Origin: Natronomonas marina
Lineage (GTDB): Archaea; Halobacteriota; Halobacteria; Halobacteriales; Haloarculaceae
Reading direction: 5' to 3'
DNA length: 64,000 nucleotides
NCBI RefSeq assembly: GCF_024298905.1
Contig: NZ_CP101154.1
Location: 682,001-746,000 of the forward strand
The position numbers and the translations under genes are program-made. Below are positions 1 through 8,466 of the stretch, piece by piece. Below the pieces are notes generated by a model. That model ran no database searches. It had not been told where the DNA came from and was given only the letters and a program-made list of their open reading frames with translations. The first letter of the stretch is position 1. Every line of letters begins with the position of its first letter.

Positions 1-145
1 GAGGAGAAGTACGTCCCGGAACGAGATCTCCGGGAGTCGTTGGACCCGGCGGTGACGATGAATACGTTCTCGTCAGAATATCTGCTACCGCGCGAACCGA
101 AAACGGTGGAGGGCGGACAGGGACCAACAGGGGTGTCTGGTCGGC

Positions 146-425
146 GGACTGACCGGACTTCTCCCGTCGGTGGTCCCGTTCTACACCGAACAGGCGGCAT
201 GGGCCCAGACCCCATTTCTGTGCTGGTTTGTCGCGACGCTGCCCTGATTCGTATTCACGGTGACCTACATGGGCACGCGAACCCGGATCCGCAAAGGGAC
301 GGTCGCACTGCTCGCCGCGCCGTATTTGATCCTCGTCACGGACCTGCTCCTGTCGCTCCTCCGGGACAGTGACCTGCCGCTTTAGAACACCGTCGGCTCG
401 CTGGTGTTCGTCTACGTCACGTAAA
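146..425 (+). pseudogene. decayed fragment of a 7TM histidine kinase membrane domain
   Basis: Reading the plus strand from 146 gives a peptide that follows the membrane domain of the kinase at 35221-36855. It has 'LLPSVVPF', then 'WAQTPFLCWFVATLP', where the intact gene has 'LVPSVFPV' and 'WAQLPLLFWLLATLP'. A TGA at 245-247 sits exactly where the intact protein has Trp. The reading then continues 'FVFTVTYMGTRTRI', 'YLILVTDLLLSLL' and 'VGSLVFVYV', broken by a TAG near 382 and a TAA near 421. There is no kinase core after it. This is a remnant of a related receptor-type kinase. The 5' end could lie before 146 or outside the window. Confidence 0.8.
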
Positions 426-482
426 CCCCGCCAGCGTCTCCGCGTCTGAGACGCTTGCAGCGGTCGTCGGTCGCCCGACGGA

Positions 483-1021
483 TCAGGGCGTGGTATCCGT
501 CGACGTCGTCGGAACGAAGTCGGAAAAGTTCTCGCCGACCCGGAAGGCGACCGGGTCGTCCATACCGGCGCCACCGACCACGACTGCCAAGCGCTGGTCG
601 TTGGGCGTGTCTATCTCGACAGTCTCGGTCGCCCGGGATTCACCACCGACGTCGTCGTCCAGGTCGACGGTGACCTCGTACCCGCCCGACCCGCCCCACA
701 CGTCGAGTACGCCGCGAACGACTGGCCGTCACCGGTGTCGGTACGCGAGGAGATCAACTCGAGTGTCTCGTCGAGGTGAGACTCGTCGTCGGGACCCGCT
801 ACCGCGACCGAACCGGCGAGTCGCCGGTCGATCTCGTTGAACACGTTGACCTGGTCGTGGAACTGGTTACCGAGAGCGTCGAGCGCACCGCCACACCCTG
901 CTGTCGCCGCGGTCACTGTCGTCCCGATGGCGGCGAGAAACGCTCGTCGAGAGACTGGACCACTACTGGAGGAGATTCTGGGGGACAACGTTGCGTGTGG
1001 TCGGATCCACACTCCTGCCAT
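483..1021 (-). pseudogene. frameshifted Tat-type lipoprotein, same family as 5287-5769
   Basis: The gene starts at 1021 and shows a twin-arginine/lipobox signal: 'SRRAFLAAIG' followed by 'ATAGC' near residue 42. The mature part has 'VNVFNEIDRRLAGS' and 'LDETLEL', which match 'VNVFNMADRQIKGS' and 'LEKTFDL' in the intact lipoprotein at 5287-5769. The frame breaks near 725-735. The C-terminal half ('GGYEVTVDL', 'VAFRVGENFSDFV') then continues in another minus frame to a stop at 483. It lies 46 bases downstream of the kinase at 1068-2783 on the same strand, so it was probably co-transcribed with it. A single indel separates it from an intact gene, so a sequencing error is possible. Confidence 0.8.
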
Positions 1022-1067
1022 ATGTAAATCAGAGCGGTGAATGTCGCCCCGAGAAACACCGGAGCCG

Positions 1068-2783
1068 TTATCCGTCCGCCTTGACGGATTCTCTGCGGTC
1101 GTCAGACGCGTATTCGGCGTCGTGGAGTCGAACGGTCACGACGCTGCCCTCGGGGTCGTTCGCCTCGAAAGCGAGTTCGCCGCCGAGTTGCGTGACCGCC
1201 CACTTGACGGTCCAGAGTCCGACGCCTCGCCTGTGTTCGAGCGACGTTTCGGTCCCGTCGGTCAGGATCTCTCGCTCACGTTCCGGGATCCCGGGCCCGT
1301 CGTCCGCGACGGCGACCTCAGCGGTGGCCTCGCCACGAAACCGCACGCTGATCTCGACACGCGGGGACGACCCGTCGGTGTGTTTGACAGCGTTATCGAC
1401 CAGTTCCGAGAGGAGTTTTCGAACGACGGCCTCGTGAGACGAGATCTTCACTTCGTCGGGATATGAGAGCGTTATATTGCTCTCTGGAACGGCAGTCCGG
1501 TACTGCTCGGCGACGTCTCTCGCGATGGCCACGAGGTCTATGCGTTCGGGGATCTCAGTGCTGGCCTGCATGACCTCCTCGGCTTCCCTGGCTCTCTCGC
1601 TGAGATCGACGAGGTCTGTCGCGCTGTCGCGTATCCCGGCCCGTAGCGTCTCGTCCTCGATGCGGTTGGCGTGGGCGAGGACGACGTCCAGTTCGTTGCG
1701 GACGTTGTGCCGGAGGACTCGATTGAGCACCGTGAGCCGCTGTTCACGGGTTTCTCGGTCGGTCACGTCCCGGAACACGACGGCCCTGGCGACCGGGTCG
1801 CCATGCGCCTCATCGTTGTCCCCCGTAGAATCGACCGCCGACACGCTGTATTGGAACTGGCGGCGTCCTTTCGTCGTCTGTAGTGGGACCGTCCCAGTCG
1901 CGCCCGCAGAGAGGTCGGTTCCCTCGATACCGTCGACAATCGACTCGATCGGTTCGCCGACGATAGCGTCCGAAGACCGGTCGAACAGTCGCGCCGTCGT
2001 CTCGTTGGCGTCGAGCACGTACCCATCCCAGTCGAGGACGACCACCGCCTCCTGGAGCGCCTCCACGACCCGGGTCCGAGCGACTGATTCAGACCTGGGA
2101 AAGCCAGTCATGACCGGATATCGCCTGATTGCGACGGCGAACAGGACACCTGACGTGAGTAAGCCGACGGTGACGCCGTTGGCAGACGAGGCGCTCGTCC
2201 CCACCGCACCGCCGAGATAGGGTGCACTGGTCGCCAGTAACAACACCACTATTTGCAGGGTAGAGATACGGACGTGCCGCCAGCCGAGGCGGACCAGAAC
2301 GTACGCCGCGTAGACAAAGAGTGCAAACAGGTACAACACCGCCGCGGCCAGCAACGCGAACAGCACGCCGACCACCGGACGGCCTATCGAGTCGGGAACC
2401 TGGAGCGCCGAGACGATCGCGATAGCACCGCCCAGCACTACTGGGAACACGGTCCCGGCGAGCATGAGGGTCCGTCGCCGCGTCAGACCGGTCCCGCGGC
2501 CGGCGTACCCGAGGACGTACGTCGTCCAGACTCCCGGAACGACGAGTCCAACTCCCAAGAGCGCCAGTTCGAGCGCGCTCGTCACGTTGTGGCCTGCGAC
2601 CGCTGCGGCGAGTTCCGCTCCCAGCGCGAGGACTGCCCACGCCGTCACCAAGGCGAGCAACGCCACGAATGTCTTACCACTGGGCCGGTTCCGAGACTGA
2701 AACGCGGTCCAAGTCGTCCAACCCAAGAGAGCCACCGCTGTGCCATCCAGTGCGACCGCTCCGAGCGTACCTGCTAGTGACAT
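1068..2783 (-). CDS. 7TM-PAS sensor histidine kinase
   Basis: This is a 571-residue membrane kinase. About seven hydrophobic segments fill residues 1-220 (HisKA_7TM-like input domain). A PAS domain follows (about 230-345, 'AVVVLDWDGYVLDAN'). The H-box is 'LNRVLRHNVRNELD', with the phospho-accepting His near 360. The ATPase has the N-box 'LVDNAVKHTD', the G1 box 'VADDGPGIP' and the G2-like 'GVGLWTVKWAV'. The start ATG at 2783 was chosen because the reading frame upstream of it is arginine/proline-rich and non-hydrophobic, whereas the protein from this Met opens directly into a membrane helix. It is transcribed away from the HTH gene at 3287-3655, and the broken lipoprotein follows it on the same strand. 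The signal and the partner regulator are unknown. Confidence 0.9.
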   Translation of the reverse strand: MSLAGTLGAVALDGTAVALLGWTTWTAFQSRNRPSGKTFVALLALVTAWAVLALGAELAAAVAGHNVTSALELALLGVGLVVPGVWTTYVLGYAGRGTGLTRRRTLMLAGTVFPVVLGGAIAIVSALQVPDSIGRPVVGVLFALLAAAVLYLFALFVYAAYVLVRLGWRHVRISTLQIVVLLLATSAPYLGGAVGTSASSANGVTVGLLTSGVLFAVAIRRYPVMTGFPRSESVARTRVVEALQEAVVVLDWDGYVLDANETTARLFDRSSDAIVGEPIESIVDGIEGTDLSAGATGTVPLQTTKGRRQFQYSVSAVDSTGDNDEAHGDPVARAVVFRDVTDRETREQRLTVLNRVLRHNVRNELDVVLAHANRIEDETLRAGIRDSATDLVDLSERAREAEEVMQASTEIPERIDLVAIARDVAEQYRTAVPESNITLSYPDEVKISSHEAVVRKLLSELVDNAVKHTDGSSPRVEISVRFRGEATAEVAVADDGPGIPEREREILTDGTETSLEHRRGVGLWTVKWAVTQLGGELAFEANDPEGSVVTVRLHDAEYASDDRRESVKADG

Positions 2784-3184
2784 CGGTCGGCAACCCTGCC
2801 CACCCGTGTGCCCGTCGGCGCCATCACCCACCGTGACCCCCGCGGTTCGACGGCCCTCGTCTCGGGAATCACCCTGAGCGTCGAGGATTCCCGACGGTTC
2901 GGTGCTCCTTCGCCGGAGGGCGTCGCGGTCGGTGGCGCAGTCCCGCGGGAATCGGTGTCCGAGTCGATAGCGCCGCAGTTGGCCTTCCTCTGAGGGGATC
3001 GACCGCCCGTCCGAACGCGGTGAAGAATCCAGGTGCGGACCGTCCGGGGGACCCGGGGCGACATGGTGGACGCTCGTCCCCCGGAGATTATAAAAACTGA
3101 ACTGATGTCTCAGGTTCAGCAACGCGGTCTGCCCGGACGCTCGGGCCGGCTTCGGTCGAAGCGAGAACCGTACTGCCACCTGTC
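2784..3184. other. intergenic region between divergent kinase and HTH genes
   Basis: This stretch of about 400 bases has open frames on both strands, but their products are Arg/Pro-rich with no recognisable domain or hydrophobic pattern. An AT-rich patch ('attataaaaactg', about 3086-3100) could hold a promoter element. I see no gene here. Confidence 0.5.
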
Positions 3185-3286
3185 TGGGTGTCTGTCACAT
3201 GCCGATAACTAGAGTGGGGGTGATGCGGCAATGCGAGATAGTAGCGTCTGGCTACAGGGAGTCTCTGGTACACGGATCGAGTAACG
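3185..3286 (+). promoter_or_regulatory. conserved upstream block of the HTH gene, with likely BRE/TATA
   Basis: The roughly 95 bases before this HTH start can be aligned, without large gaps, with the bases before the paralogous HTH start at 33269. Shared words include 'atgccgata', 'tctggctacaggg' and 'taacgatgtcacagtcag', the last crossing the start codon. 'gcgagatagtag' here corresponds to 'gcgaaatagaag' in the other copy and looks like a BRE plus TATA about 50 bases before the ATG, which would leave a short 5' UTR. Conservation of the non-coding part suggests shared or autogenous control. Confidence 0.6.
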
Positions 3287-3655
3287 ATGTCACAGTCAGA
3301 TTCGGTCCGTGTTGCCACCAGCCCAAGTGTCGAACGACCCGCCGACCCGCTAGCGGACGACGAACCGACGGTCGACGTGCCGGAAGTCCTCTCGCTGATG
3401 AGCGACGAGTACGCTCGCGAATTGTTGGGCGTGCTCATCGAGGAGTCACTCTCGGCCCGGGAACTGGTGGACCGGCTGGACATGTCCCGGGCGACCGTCT
3501 ACCGGCGGCTGGACAGGCTCGAATCGGCGGGGGTCCTGGAGACGTCGATGTGCATCGACCCCGACGGCCACCATCGCAAGTGTTTCCACGTCGTCGTCGA
3601 GCGGATGCAACTCGCGTTCGACTCGGAGGGCCTCACGCTCGAAGTCGGTGAGTGA
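3287..3655 (+). CDS. ArsR-like winged-helix transcriptional regulator
   Basis: This is a 122-residue cytoplasmic protein. The N-terminal 25-30 residues are polar and low-complexity ('MSQSDSVRVATSPS'). A compact winged-helix domain follows, with 'LSLMSDEYARELLGVL' as the first helix, 'SARELVDRLDMSRATVYRR' as the helix-turn-helix and 'ESAGVLE' leading to the wing. The C-terminal strand region is 'FHVVVERMQLAF'. It is a close paralogue of 32904-33269 and has the same divergent position relative to a 7TM kinase. It probably binds DNA near its own promoter or those of the neighbouring kinase and lipoprotein genes. The ligand or signal cannot be seen. Confidence 0.85.
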   Translation: MSQSDSVRVATSPSVERPADPLADDEPTVDVPEVLSLMSDEYARELLGVLIEESLSARELVDRLDMSRATVYRRLDRLESAGVLETSMCIDPDGHHRKCFHVVVERMQLAFDSEGLTLEVGE

Positions 3656-3863
3656 ATGACCCGGAATACGTTCTCACAGGCACTCTTCTGTCGGAACCCG
3701 TACCGCCCCAGCCCCGTCCACTTACCCACGAGTAGCCGTACTCTCACGGACACGTCACGCGACAGGTAACCCTGTTCCGCCCGTCAAGAACGGAGGGGTC
3801 TCCGACGACGATGTCTTGACGCGACGTGGGCGATTCGTTGCTCGGTCGAGAACCACCTGAGAG

Positions 3864-4190
3864 CTACCGTGCGGTCCGAAAGCGGTCAGAGACCGACTCG
3901 CCGACGCGGACGGCGACCGACTCGTCCGAGCCGACCGCGACGGCACAGTGCCCTCCCCAGTCTCGCCGGGAGCGACCGTCTCGCTCGCCTCCGAAGTCCC
4001 ACTGACCTTGACCTCGGTGAACCCGATTCGACGTCGTACTCCCCTGTGCCATCCCGGATGTCGCCGCACGCGACGACGGGACTCTCGTCGCCGGAGTCTG
4101 CCGGTGACAGTTCGAACGTTTCGTCGAGAGCGGTATCCCCGCCGGGGCGGAGTGCGACCGTACTCCCATCGTCGAACGCAGACGGACGGC
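3864..4190 (-). pseudogene. second decayed copy of the Tat lipoprotein family
   Basis: Three minus frames must be joined to read this remnant. 'GDTALDETFELSPADSGD' and 'GTGEYDVE' lie in one frame, 'GTSEASETVAPGE' in a second, and 'CAVAVGSDESVAVRVGE' followed by 'VSDRFRTAR' in a third. They align in order with 'GDTVLEKTFDL', 'ATGDYAVSVEL', 'GSSKANKTVSI' and 'IVIRVGTTPKDFLEVAN' of the intact gene at 5287-5769. No signal peptide or start codon is recognisable at the right end, so the 5' part is lost or too diverged. At least two frameshifts argue for true decay. Confidence 0.7.
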
Positions 4191-4259
4191 AACCCGGTCT
4201 CGGTCGCCCTTGAGGCCACTTAATTCCGGGGGACGCGTCACAGGACCAGCACCCGTCCG

Positions 4260-5009
4260 ATGGGAGTTTTCCAGTCGAGTCACCACGATACGACCATGGG
4301 TCGAACCGCACAGCACGAATCGCTCGAGAACGGTGACCGGTCGCTCGCGAGTCGCGTCTTCGGCGTCGGCTTGCGACGCGAAACGTACGCCAACCTGGCG
4401 TATCTCCTCGCCCGCTTCCCGCTCGGCGTCGCCTATTTCGTGACGTTCGTCGCCGGACTCAGCATCGGACTCTCGCTGGTCCCGCTGGTCGTCGGCGTCC
4501 CGATATTGGTCGGGGTCCTCGCGCTCGCGGGGTACGTTGGGGTGCTCGAAGCCCACCTCCTCCGCGGACTGCGAGGCAGTTCGGTGTCATACGCCCCCGC
4601 CGATCCCGGTGACCAGCCCCTGAGTGCGTACGCGAAGTCGGTCGTGACGAACCCACGCAACTACCTGCTGGTCGCGTACGCCCTCGCATCGTTCGTCGTC
4701 GGTGTCCACTTGTTCACCGCTATCGCGGTCGTGTTCACGCTCGCACTCGCGCTCGTGGCTGCCCCGGCGCTCTACTGGCTGCCCGGGGTCGACTACCAGT
4801 TGACGACCGCGTCCGGCGTCGTGGACCTGGGGCCGCTGACCGTCGACGTCAGCTCCCTGAGTGGGGCCGCTATCGATACGCTCCCGGAGGCGCTGGCCGC
4901 CTCACTGCTCGGGGTCGTCGTCTGTCTCGTCGGCCTGCACGCGGTCAACCTGACCGCCCGACTTGTCGGCGGGCTGACCGAACGACTGCTCGGACAGACC
5001 CCGAAGTGA
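4260..5009 (+). CDS. membrane protein of the putative 'sensor' domain family
   Basis: The protein is 249 residues long, with four to six hydrophobic segments in two blocks. The first block (about residues 40-100, 'FPLGVAYFVTFVAGLSIGL', 'VPILVGVLALAGYVGVLEA') resembles the sensor domain found in prokaryotic two-component and stand-alone membrane proteins (PF13796-like). A second block lies at about 140-240. An alternative start is the Met at 4296 ('MGRTAQHE'); the upstream ATG at 4260 is less certain. It lies between a decayed lipoprotein and the intact lipoprotein of the same family and is co-oriented with the latter, so a joint role in extracellular sensing is an inference. Confidence 0.7.
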   Translation: MGVFQSSHHDTTMGRTAQHESLENGDRSLASRVFGVGLRRETYANLAYLLARFPLGVAYFVTFVAGLSIGLSLVPLVVGVPILVGVLALAGYVGVLEAHLLRGLRGSSVSYAPADPGDQPLSAYAKSVVTNPRNYLLVAYALASFVVGVHLFTAIAVVFTLALALVAAPALYWLPGVDYQLTTASGVVDLGPLTVDVSSLSGAAIDTLPEALAASLLGVVVCLVGLHAVNLTARLVGGLTERLLGQTPK

Positions 5010-5052
5010 CAGCGGGAGTACTGAGCGCGGCGATACATCGGTTTCAGGTTCG

Positions 5053-5129
5053 AGCGTGACGTAGAAACCGGTACACGCATCGTCTATCCAGGTTTTGTCA
5101 AGACCCGCCTGCGAGATGCAGGGCGCGTC
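5053..5129 (-). repeat. dispersed 77-bp repeat, copy A
   Basis: These 77 bases align without gaps with 28892-28968; I count about two thirds identical by eye. The best-preserved core is 'ttgtcaagac', with 'tagaaac' and 'tatcca' also shared. Read on the minus strand, both copies can encode a short peptide containing 'LDKTWI' and a later 'FY' ('DACTGFYVTLEP' here). The nature of the repeat is unknown; it may be a remnant of a small mobile element or of a gene. Confidence 0.5.
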
Positions 5130-5249
5130 TGTTGCGCTCCAGTTGTGGATGCAGAACACGACACCACCTCCAAATACCGGCTACGCCACTGTCCTCAGGC
5201 TGACCGGAGAATCACGCGACGTGTTGCTCGACCTGAGACGCTCCGCGCC

Positions 5250-5264
5250 TCGTTATATATTGAC
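5250..5264 (+). promoter_or_regulatory. TATA box of the lipoprotein gene
   Basis: 'cgttatatattg' is centred about 28 bases before the ATG at 5287. That spacing fits a haloarchaeal TATA box with a leaderless transcript starting at or next to the start codon. Confidence 0.6.
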
Positions 5265-5286
5265 GAAAACAAGATATGGTGCATTC

Positions 5287-5769
5287 ATGAAGTTACGCAA
5301 CCACACAAACGGAGTGTCGACAACCCGACGGCAGGTTCTCGCGGTGAGCGGAACAGCCCTTCTGACCTCGGTAGCTGGGTGCAATACTATATTGAAACCA
5401 GTTAGAGATGCCACGAGTGATGTGGCACTCGAAGAGGTAAACGTGTTCAACATGGCAGACCGACAGATCAAGGGCTCGATCGAGGTAGTTGATCCCGCCG
5501 GCGACACCGTTCTTGAGAAGACGTTCGACTTAGAGCACGAGCAGGATCAGAATAGCGGTGACGTGTTCGGAGCCACCGGCGACTATGCGGTCAGCGTTGA
5601 ACTCACGAATACTGCTATAGAAGGGAGTTCGAAGGCAAATAAAACAGTGTCTATCGACGACACGGACGAACAGAGGATCGGTGTTGTGTGCAATACTAAC
5701 GAGGAGTATGAACCCATCGTCATCCGTGTTGGCACTACACCGAAAGACTTCCTTGAGGTCGCGAACTGA
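5287..5769 (+). CDS. small Tat-exported lipoprotein (intact family member)
   Basis: The protein has 160 residues. The N-terminus has a twin-arginine motif ('STTRRQVLAVSG') and a lipobox ('LTSVAGC', Cys near 36), so it should be exported folded and lipid-anchored outside the membrane. The mature domain of about 120 residues looks all-beta ('VNVFNMADRQIKGSIEV', 'TGDYAVSVEL', 'YEPIVIRVG') and may be immunoglobulin-like. The start fits the TATA box at 5250 and the signal peptide. Two frameshifted relatives lie at 483-1021 and 3864-4190, all close to 7TM kinases. A ligand-binding role for those receptors is possible but unproven. I do not recognise the family. Confidence 0.8.
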   Translation: MKLRNHTNGVSTTRRQVLAVSGTALLTSVAGCNTILKPVRDATSDVALEEVNVFNMADRQIKGSIEVVDPAGDTVLEKTFDLEHEQDQNSGDVFGATGDYAVSVELTNTAIEGSSKANKTVSIDDTDEQRIGVVCNTNEEYEPIVIRVGTTPKDFLEVAN

Positions 5770-5984
5770 TATTGTCGGTCCTGATGCTGTGTAGATATTT
5801 GCTACCTGTAGTGACAAATGGCTCACTGACGCGCGGGCAACAGTATATTGAATATTCAGGCTTTTTATCTATCCGCTCGTACCGAATCGAATCGGCTGTG
5901 AACGTTTCCATGACACGCTGGGATAGAGGCCAGCCTCCTGGTACATAGGCTGTCCAGCCCTCACGGTAGCGTCCTCGGTCACGG

Positions 5985-7607
5985 CTATCCGTCCGCGTCA
6001 CGAATCATCACGTCGGGAAGGCTGACCACGACCGCCGTGCCGCCGAGGTCACTTTCCGCGAACGAGAGCGACCCGCCCATCGCCTGGACGGCCCAGTTCG
6101 ACCCCCAGAGGCCGAGACTACTGGCGTGTTCGAGCGGGTCCTCCTCTCCCGTCTCGATCACCGACCGTTCGTCGTCGGGGATGCCCGGACCGTCGTCGGC
6201 AACGGCAATCCGGATCCCGGATTCGCCCCGTTCACACCGCACCACGACGCGGGGTGACGGGGTATCGTTGTGTTCGACGGCGTTCTCGACGAGGTGTCTG
6301 AGCGCATACCGGCACAGTTTCGCGTCGAGGGTGACGGTCACGTCCGGGCCCGTGACGCTCGCGTCGGCGTTCGTCCCTGTCGTTACGTCGGTGACGACAT
6401 CGTTGAGCAGCGTGCGCAACTCCGTCGGTGTCCGGTCGGCGACCGACCGCCCCATCAGTTGCTGGACCTGTCGCGTCTCGTCGCTCAGCCTTCCGAGTCG
6501 GTCGACGCCCGCTATCGCCTCGGTGAGGTCGGCCTTTTCCGCGTGGGCGCGGATCACGTCCAGTTCGTTCCGGACGTTGTGTCGCAGGATGCGATTAAGA
6601 ACCGCCAGTCGCTGGCGGCGTATCTCCCGTTCGGTCACGTCGATGAGCATGACGGTGTGGCCGAGCGTCTCGTCGAACTCGTCGACGAGCGGCGAGACGC
6701 TCGGCTCGAACTGTCGGCGTCCCAACGTCGTCCGACAGGTGATCGTCTTGCGGTCGGTCAGCGTGGCGACCGTGTGGTCGGTCACGTCGTCCAGCGTCTC
6801 GGGGTCGTCGAAGCTCTCGACGGCCGAATCGTTCGAGCGGACCACTCGCCGCTCCTCGTCGAGGACGACGATCGCCTCATCGGTTTCTGTGAGTGCCGCT
6901 CGTTCGCCGAGCCGTCGCGTCCCGGGGAGATGCGTCACGAGGTCGTATCGCGTCACTCCCAGCGCGAGACTCCCCGCGGTGGTGAGGAACGCGCCACCGA
7001 TCAACACGTCGTTTACCACCGGCGTCGACGGACGAGTCGTCTGGAACGCAAACACCAGGGCAACGACGGGCAACACGACGGTGACGCCCTGGGCAGTCGA
7101 CAGCAGGTCGTGTCGGTAGGTGGTGACGACGACGGCGATGACAAGTGCGAACACGAAGGTTACGAGTCCGAGCGAGAAGACCGATTGAACGGTCTGTATA
7201 GTCTGAACCGCCCCGTCGCTCACCGGGCCGTCCTCCAGGACCAGGGACGCGACAATCAAGCCCGCGGACATCGCAACGACACTCGCCCCGGCGAGGATCC
7301 GCCGGCGGGTGACCTGCTGTCCCAGCCCGATGTATCGGGTCGCGAACACCGTCCACGGCACGACGATCAGGAAGTAGCTGATCCAGCTCGCCTGAGAGGT
7401 GATGGAAGTTCCCACTCCGAGGGCTGCGTACGCGACATTGAAAACCGCGAACGTCCCGGCGAGGACGACGTACGGGCGGGCGAGTCCCGTGTAGACCGTT
7501 CTCCGACGGAGGCGTCGGAAGACGGTCACTGTCACGAGACCGGCGACGACGCCACTCACGGCTGGGGGACCGACCCTGAGAATCGTCAGGGCGTCGAACT
7601 GAAACAC
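5985..7607 (-). CDS. 7TM sensor histidine kinase
   Basis: This 540-residue protein begins with a GTG at 7607 ('VFQFDALTIL'), chosen because the frame further upstream is charged and a T-rich box lies 28 bases before it. Residues 1-220 carry about seven membrane helices. A short, diverged PAS domain follows ('AIVVLDEERRVVRSND'). The H-box is 'LNRILRHNVRNELDVI', the N-box 'LVENAVEHND', the G1 box 'VADDGPGIPDDE' and the G2 region 'SSLGLWGSNWAVQ'. It ends with 'GGTAVVVSLPD'. It belongs to the same receptor-kinase family as 1068-2783 and 35221-36855 and converges on the lipoprotein at 5287-5769. Confidence 0.9.
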   Translation of the reverse strand: MFQFDALTILRVGPPAVSGVVAGLVTVTVFRRLRRRTVYTGLARPYVVLAGTFAVFNVAYAALGVGTSITSQASWISYFLIVVPWTVFATRYIGLGQQVTRRRILAGASVVAMSAGLIVASLVLEDGPVSDGAVQTIQTVQSVFSLGLVTFVFALVIAVVVTTYRHDLLSTAQGVTVVLPVVALVFAFQTTRPSTPVVNDVLIGGAFLTTAGSLALGVTRYDLVTHLPGTRRLGERAALTETDEAIVVLDEERRVVRSNDSAVESFDDPETLDDVTDHTVATLTDRKTITCRTTLGRRQFEPSVSPLVDEFDETLGHTVMLIDVTEREIRRQRLAVLNRILRHNVRNELDVIRAHAEKADLTEAIAGVDRLGRLSDETRQVQQLMGRSVADRTPTELRTLLNDVVTDVTTGTNADASVTGPDVTVTLDAKLCRYALRHLVENAVEHNDTPSPRVVVRCERGESGIRIAVADDGPGIPDDERSVIETGEEDPLEHASSLGLWGSNWAVQAMGGSLSFAESDLGGTAVVVSLPDVMIRDADG

Positions 7608-7630
7608 AGTAGGGAATCGAAGGGGGCGCG

Positions 7631-7642
7631 GGTAAAAATGGT
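7631..7642 (-). promoter_or_regulatory. TATA-like box of the 7TM kinase gene
   Basis: On the minus strand, 'ccatttttaccc' lies about 28 bases before the proposed GTG start at 7607. The kinase at 35221-36855 has a similar 'ttttttacc' about 25-30 bases before its start. Confidence 0.45.
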
Positions 7643-7807
7643 TTGACCGTTCGCGGCGAGACCCGACGCCCCCGACAGTTTGCCCGCTCGGCAACGCCGC
7701 CAGCGTCGGGTCACTTGCTCGCACGACTGCGAGTCTCCGGACAGCGCCCGATACCGCCGTTCCTAATCCAGTCCGCCGGTCCGAAAGGTGACTCTGCTCG
7801 GGCGTGG

Positions 7808-7826
7808 GTGTCTCCGGGTCTGAAAC
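7808..7826 (+). repeat. 19-bp exact repeat, copy 1
   Basis: 'gtgtctccgggtctgaaac' occurs here and again, identically, at 28255-28273. A shorter relative, 'tggtctgaaacgccg', is at 8227-8241. Here it lies 45 bases before the small gene at 7871. 'Tgaaac' followed about 12 bases later by 'ctttact' could be a BRE/TATA pair. Confidence 0.5.
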
Positions 7827-7870
7827 ACCGCACCAGCTTTACTCACCTGCTCACCCGTACCATCGAGTGC

Positions 7871-7951
7871 ATGTCGAAACTGAAAACAGGCGCCGTCGTC
7901 GCGGCCGTCGCGACTGCGACTGTCGTCGCCGCCCGGGCGCTCGAAGACTGA
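7871..7951 (+). CDS. 26-residue hydrophobic peptide
   Basis: The candidate encodes 'MSKLKTGAVV' then 'AAVATATVVAARALED'. A basic N-terminus is followed by one short Ala/Val helix and an acidic end, as in small membrane or signal-like peptides. It follows a possible promoter ('gtctgaaac', 'ctttactcac') at the spacing expected for a short leader. A gene this short could arise by chance, and I know no family for it. Confidence 0.35.
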   Translation: MSKLKTGAVVAAVATATVVAARALED

Positions 7952-8466
7952 CCAGCCCCACAGGGCCGGTTTCGTCGCACCGTGCCGACCGAGTCGAGGT
8001 ATCGTACGCTGACCGACCCCCGTGACACGCGTTCTCTCCTGTTCGCACTCGCGTCTCGTGTCCCACCGGACCACAATGCGTCGTTCGTGCACACCTGTTC
8101 ATTCTGTCCCCGCGACAGGACTCCCCTCCCTGACAATCACATCTAGATCGGTCGTCTGCCGTCACCGGGGCCAGTCTCCTTGACCGCGGGGGTGGCGCCA
8201 CCCGGAAGCGACCGGCCGGTATCTTCTGGTCTGAAACGCCGAACCCTGGATTCGCCGGCCAACCCGGCGAATCGCCGGTAAACAGTTACGACCGACTGTA
8301 CGAGGACTACTGACTCCTCGGGTGCAGGCCGGTCTCCGCGGTCACGTACACGATTCTGTCTAGGGCGGTCACAACGCCTGTCTTCCCGGGCGTCTACCAA
8401 TTCGGACAGCCACAAGCCCGAAATACGACTGTGAGAATCGTGGCGTTCCTGCCAGCAGTCGGCCTC
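7952..8466. other. non-coding stretch with a strong hairpin (8249-8273)
   Basis: No convincing gene lies in these 515 bases. Open frames on both strands are Arg-rich shadows. The clearest structure is a perfect 10-bp stem with a 5-base loop: 'gattcgccgg' at 8249-8258 pairs with 8264-8273. A 'ggtctgaaacgccg' motif precedes it by about 10 bases. It could be an RNA structure, an operator or a terminator. Confidence 0.45.
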
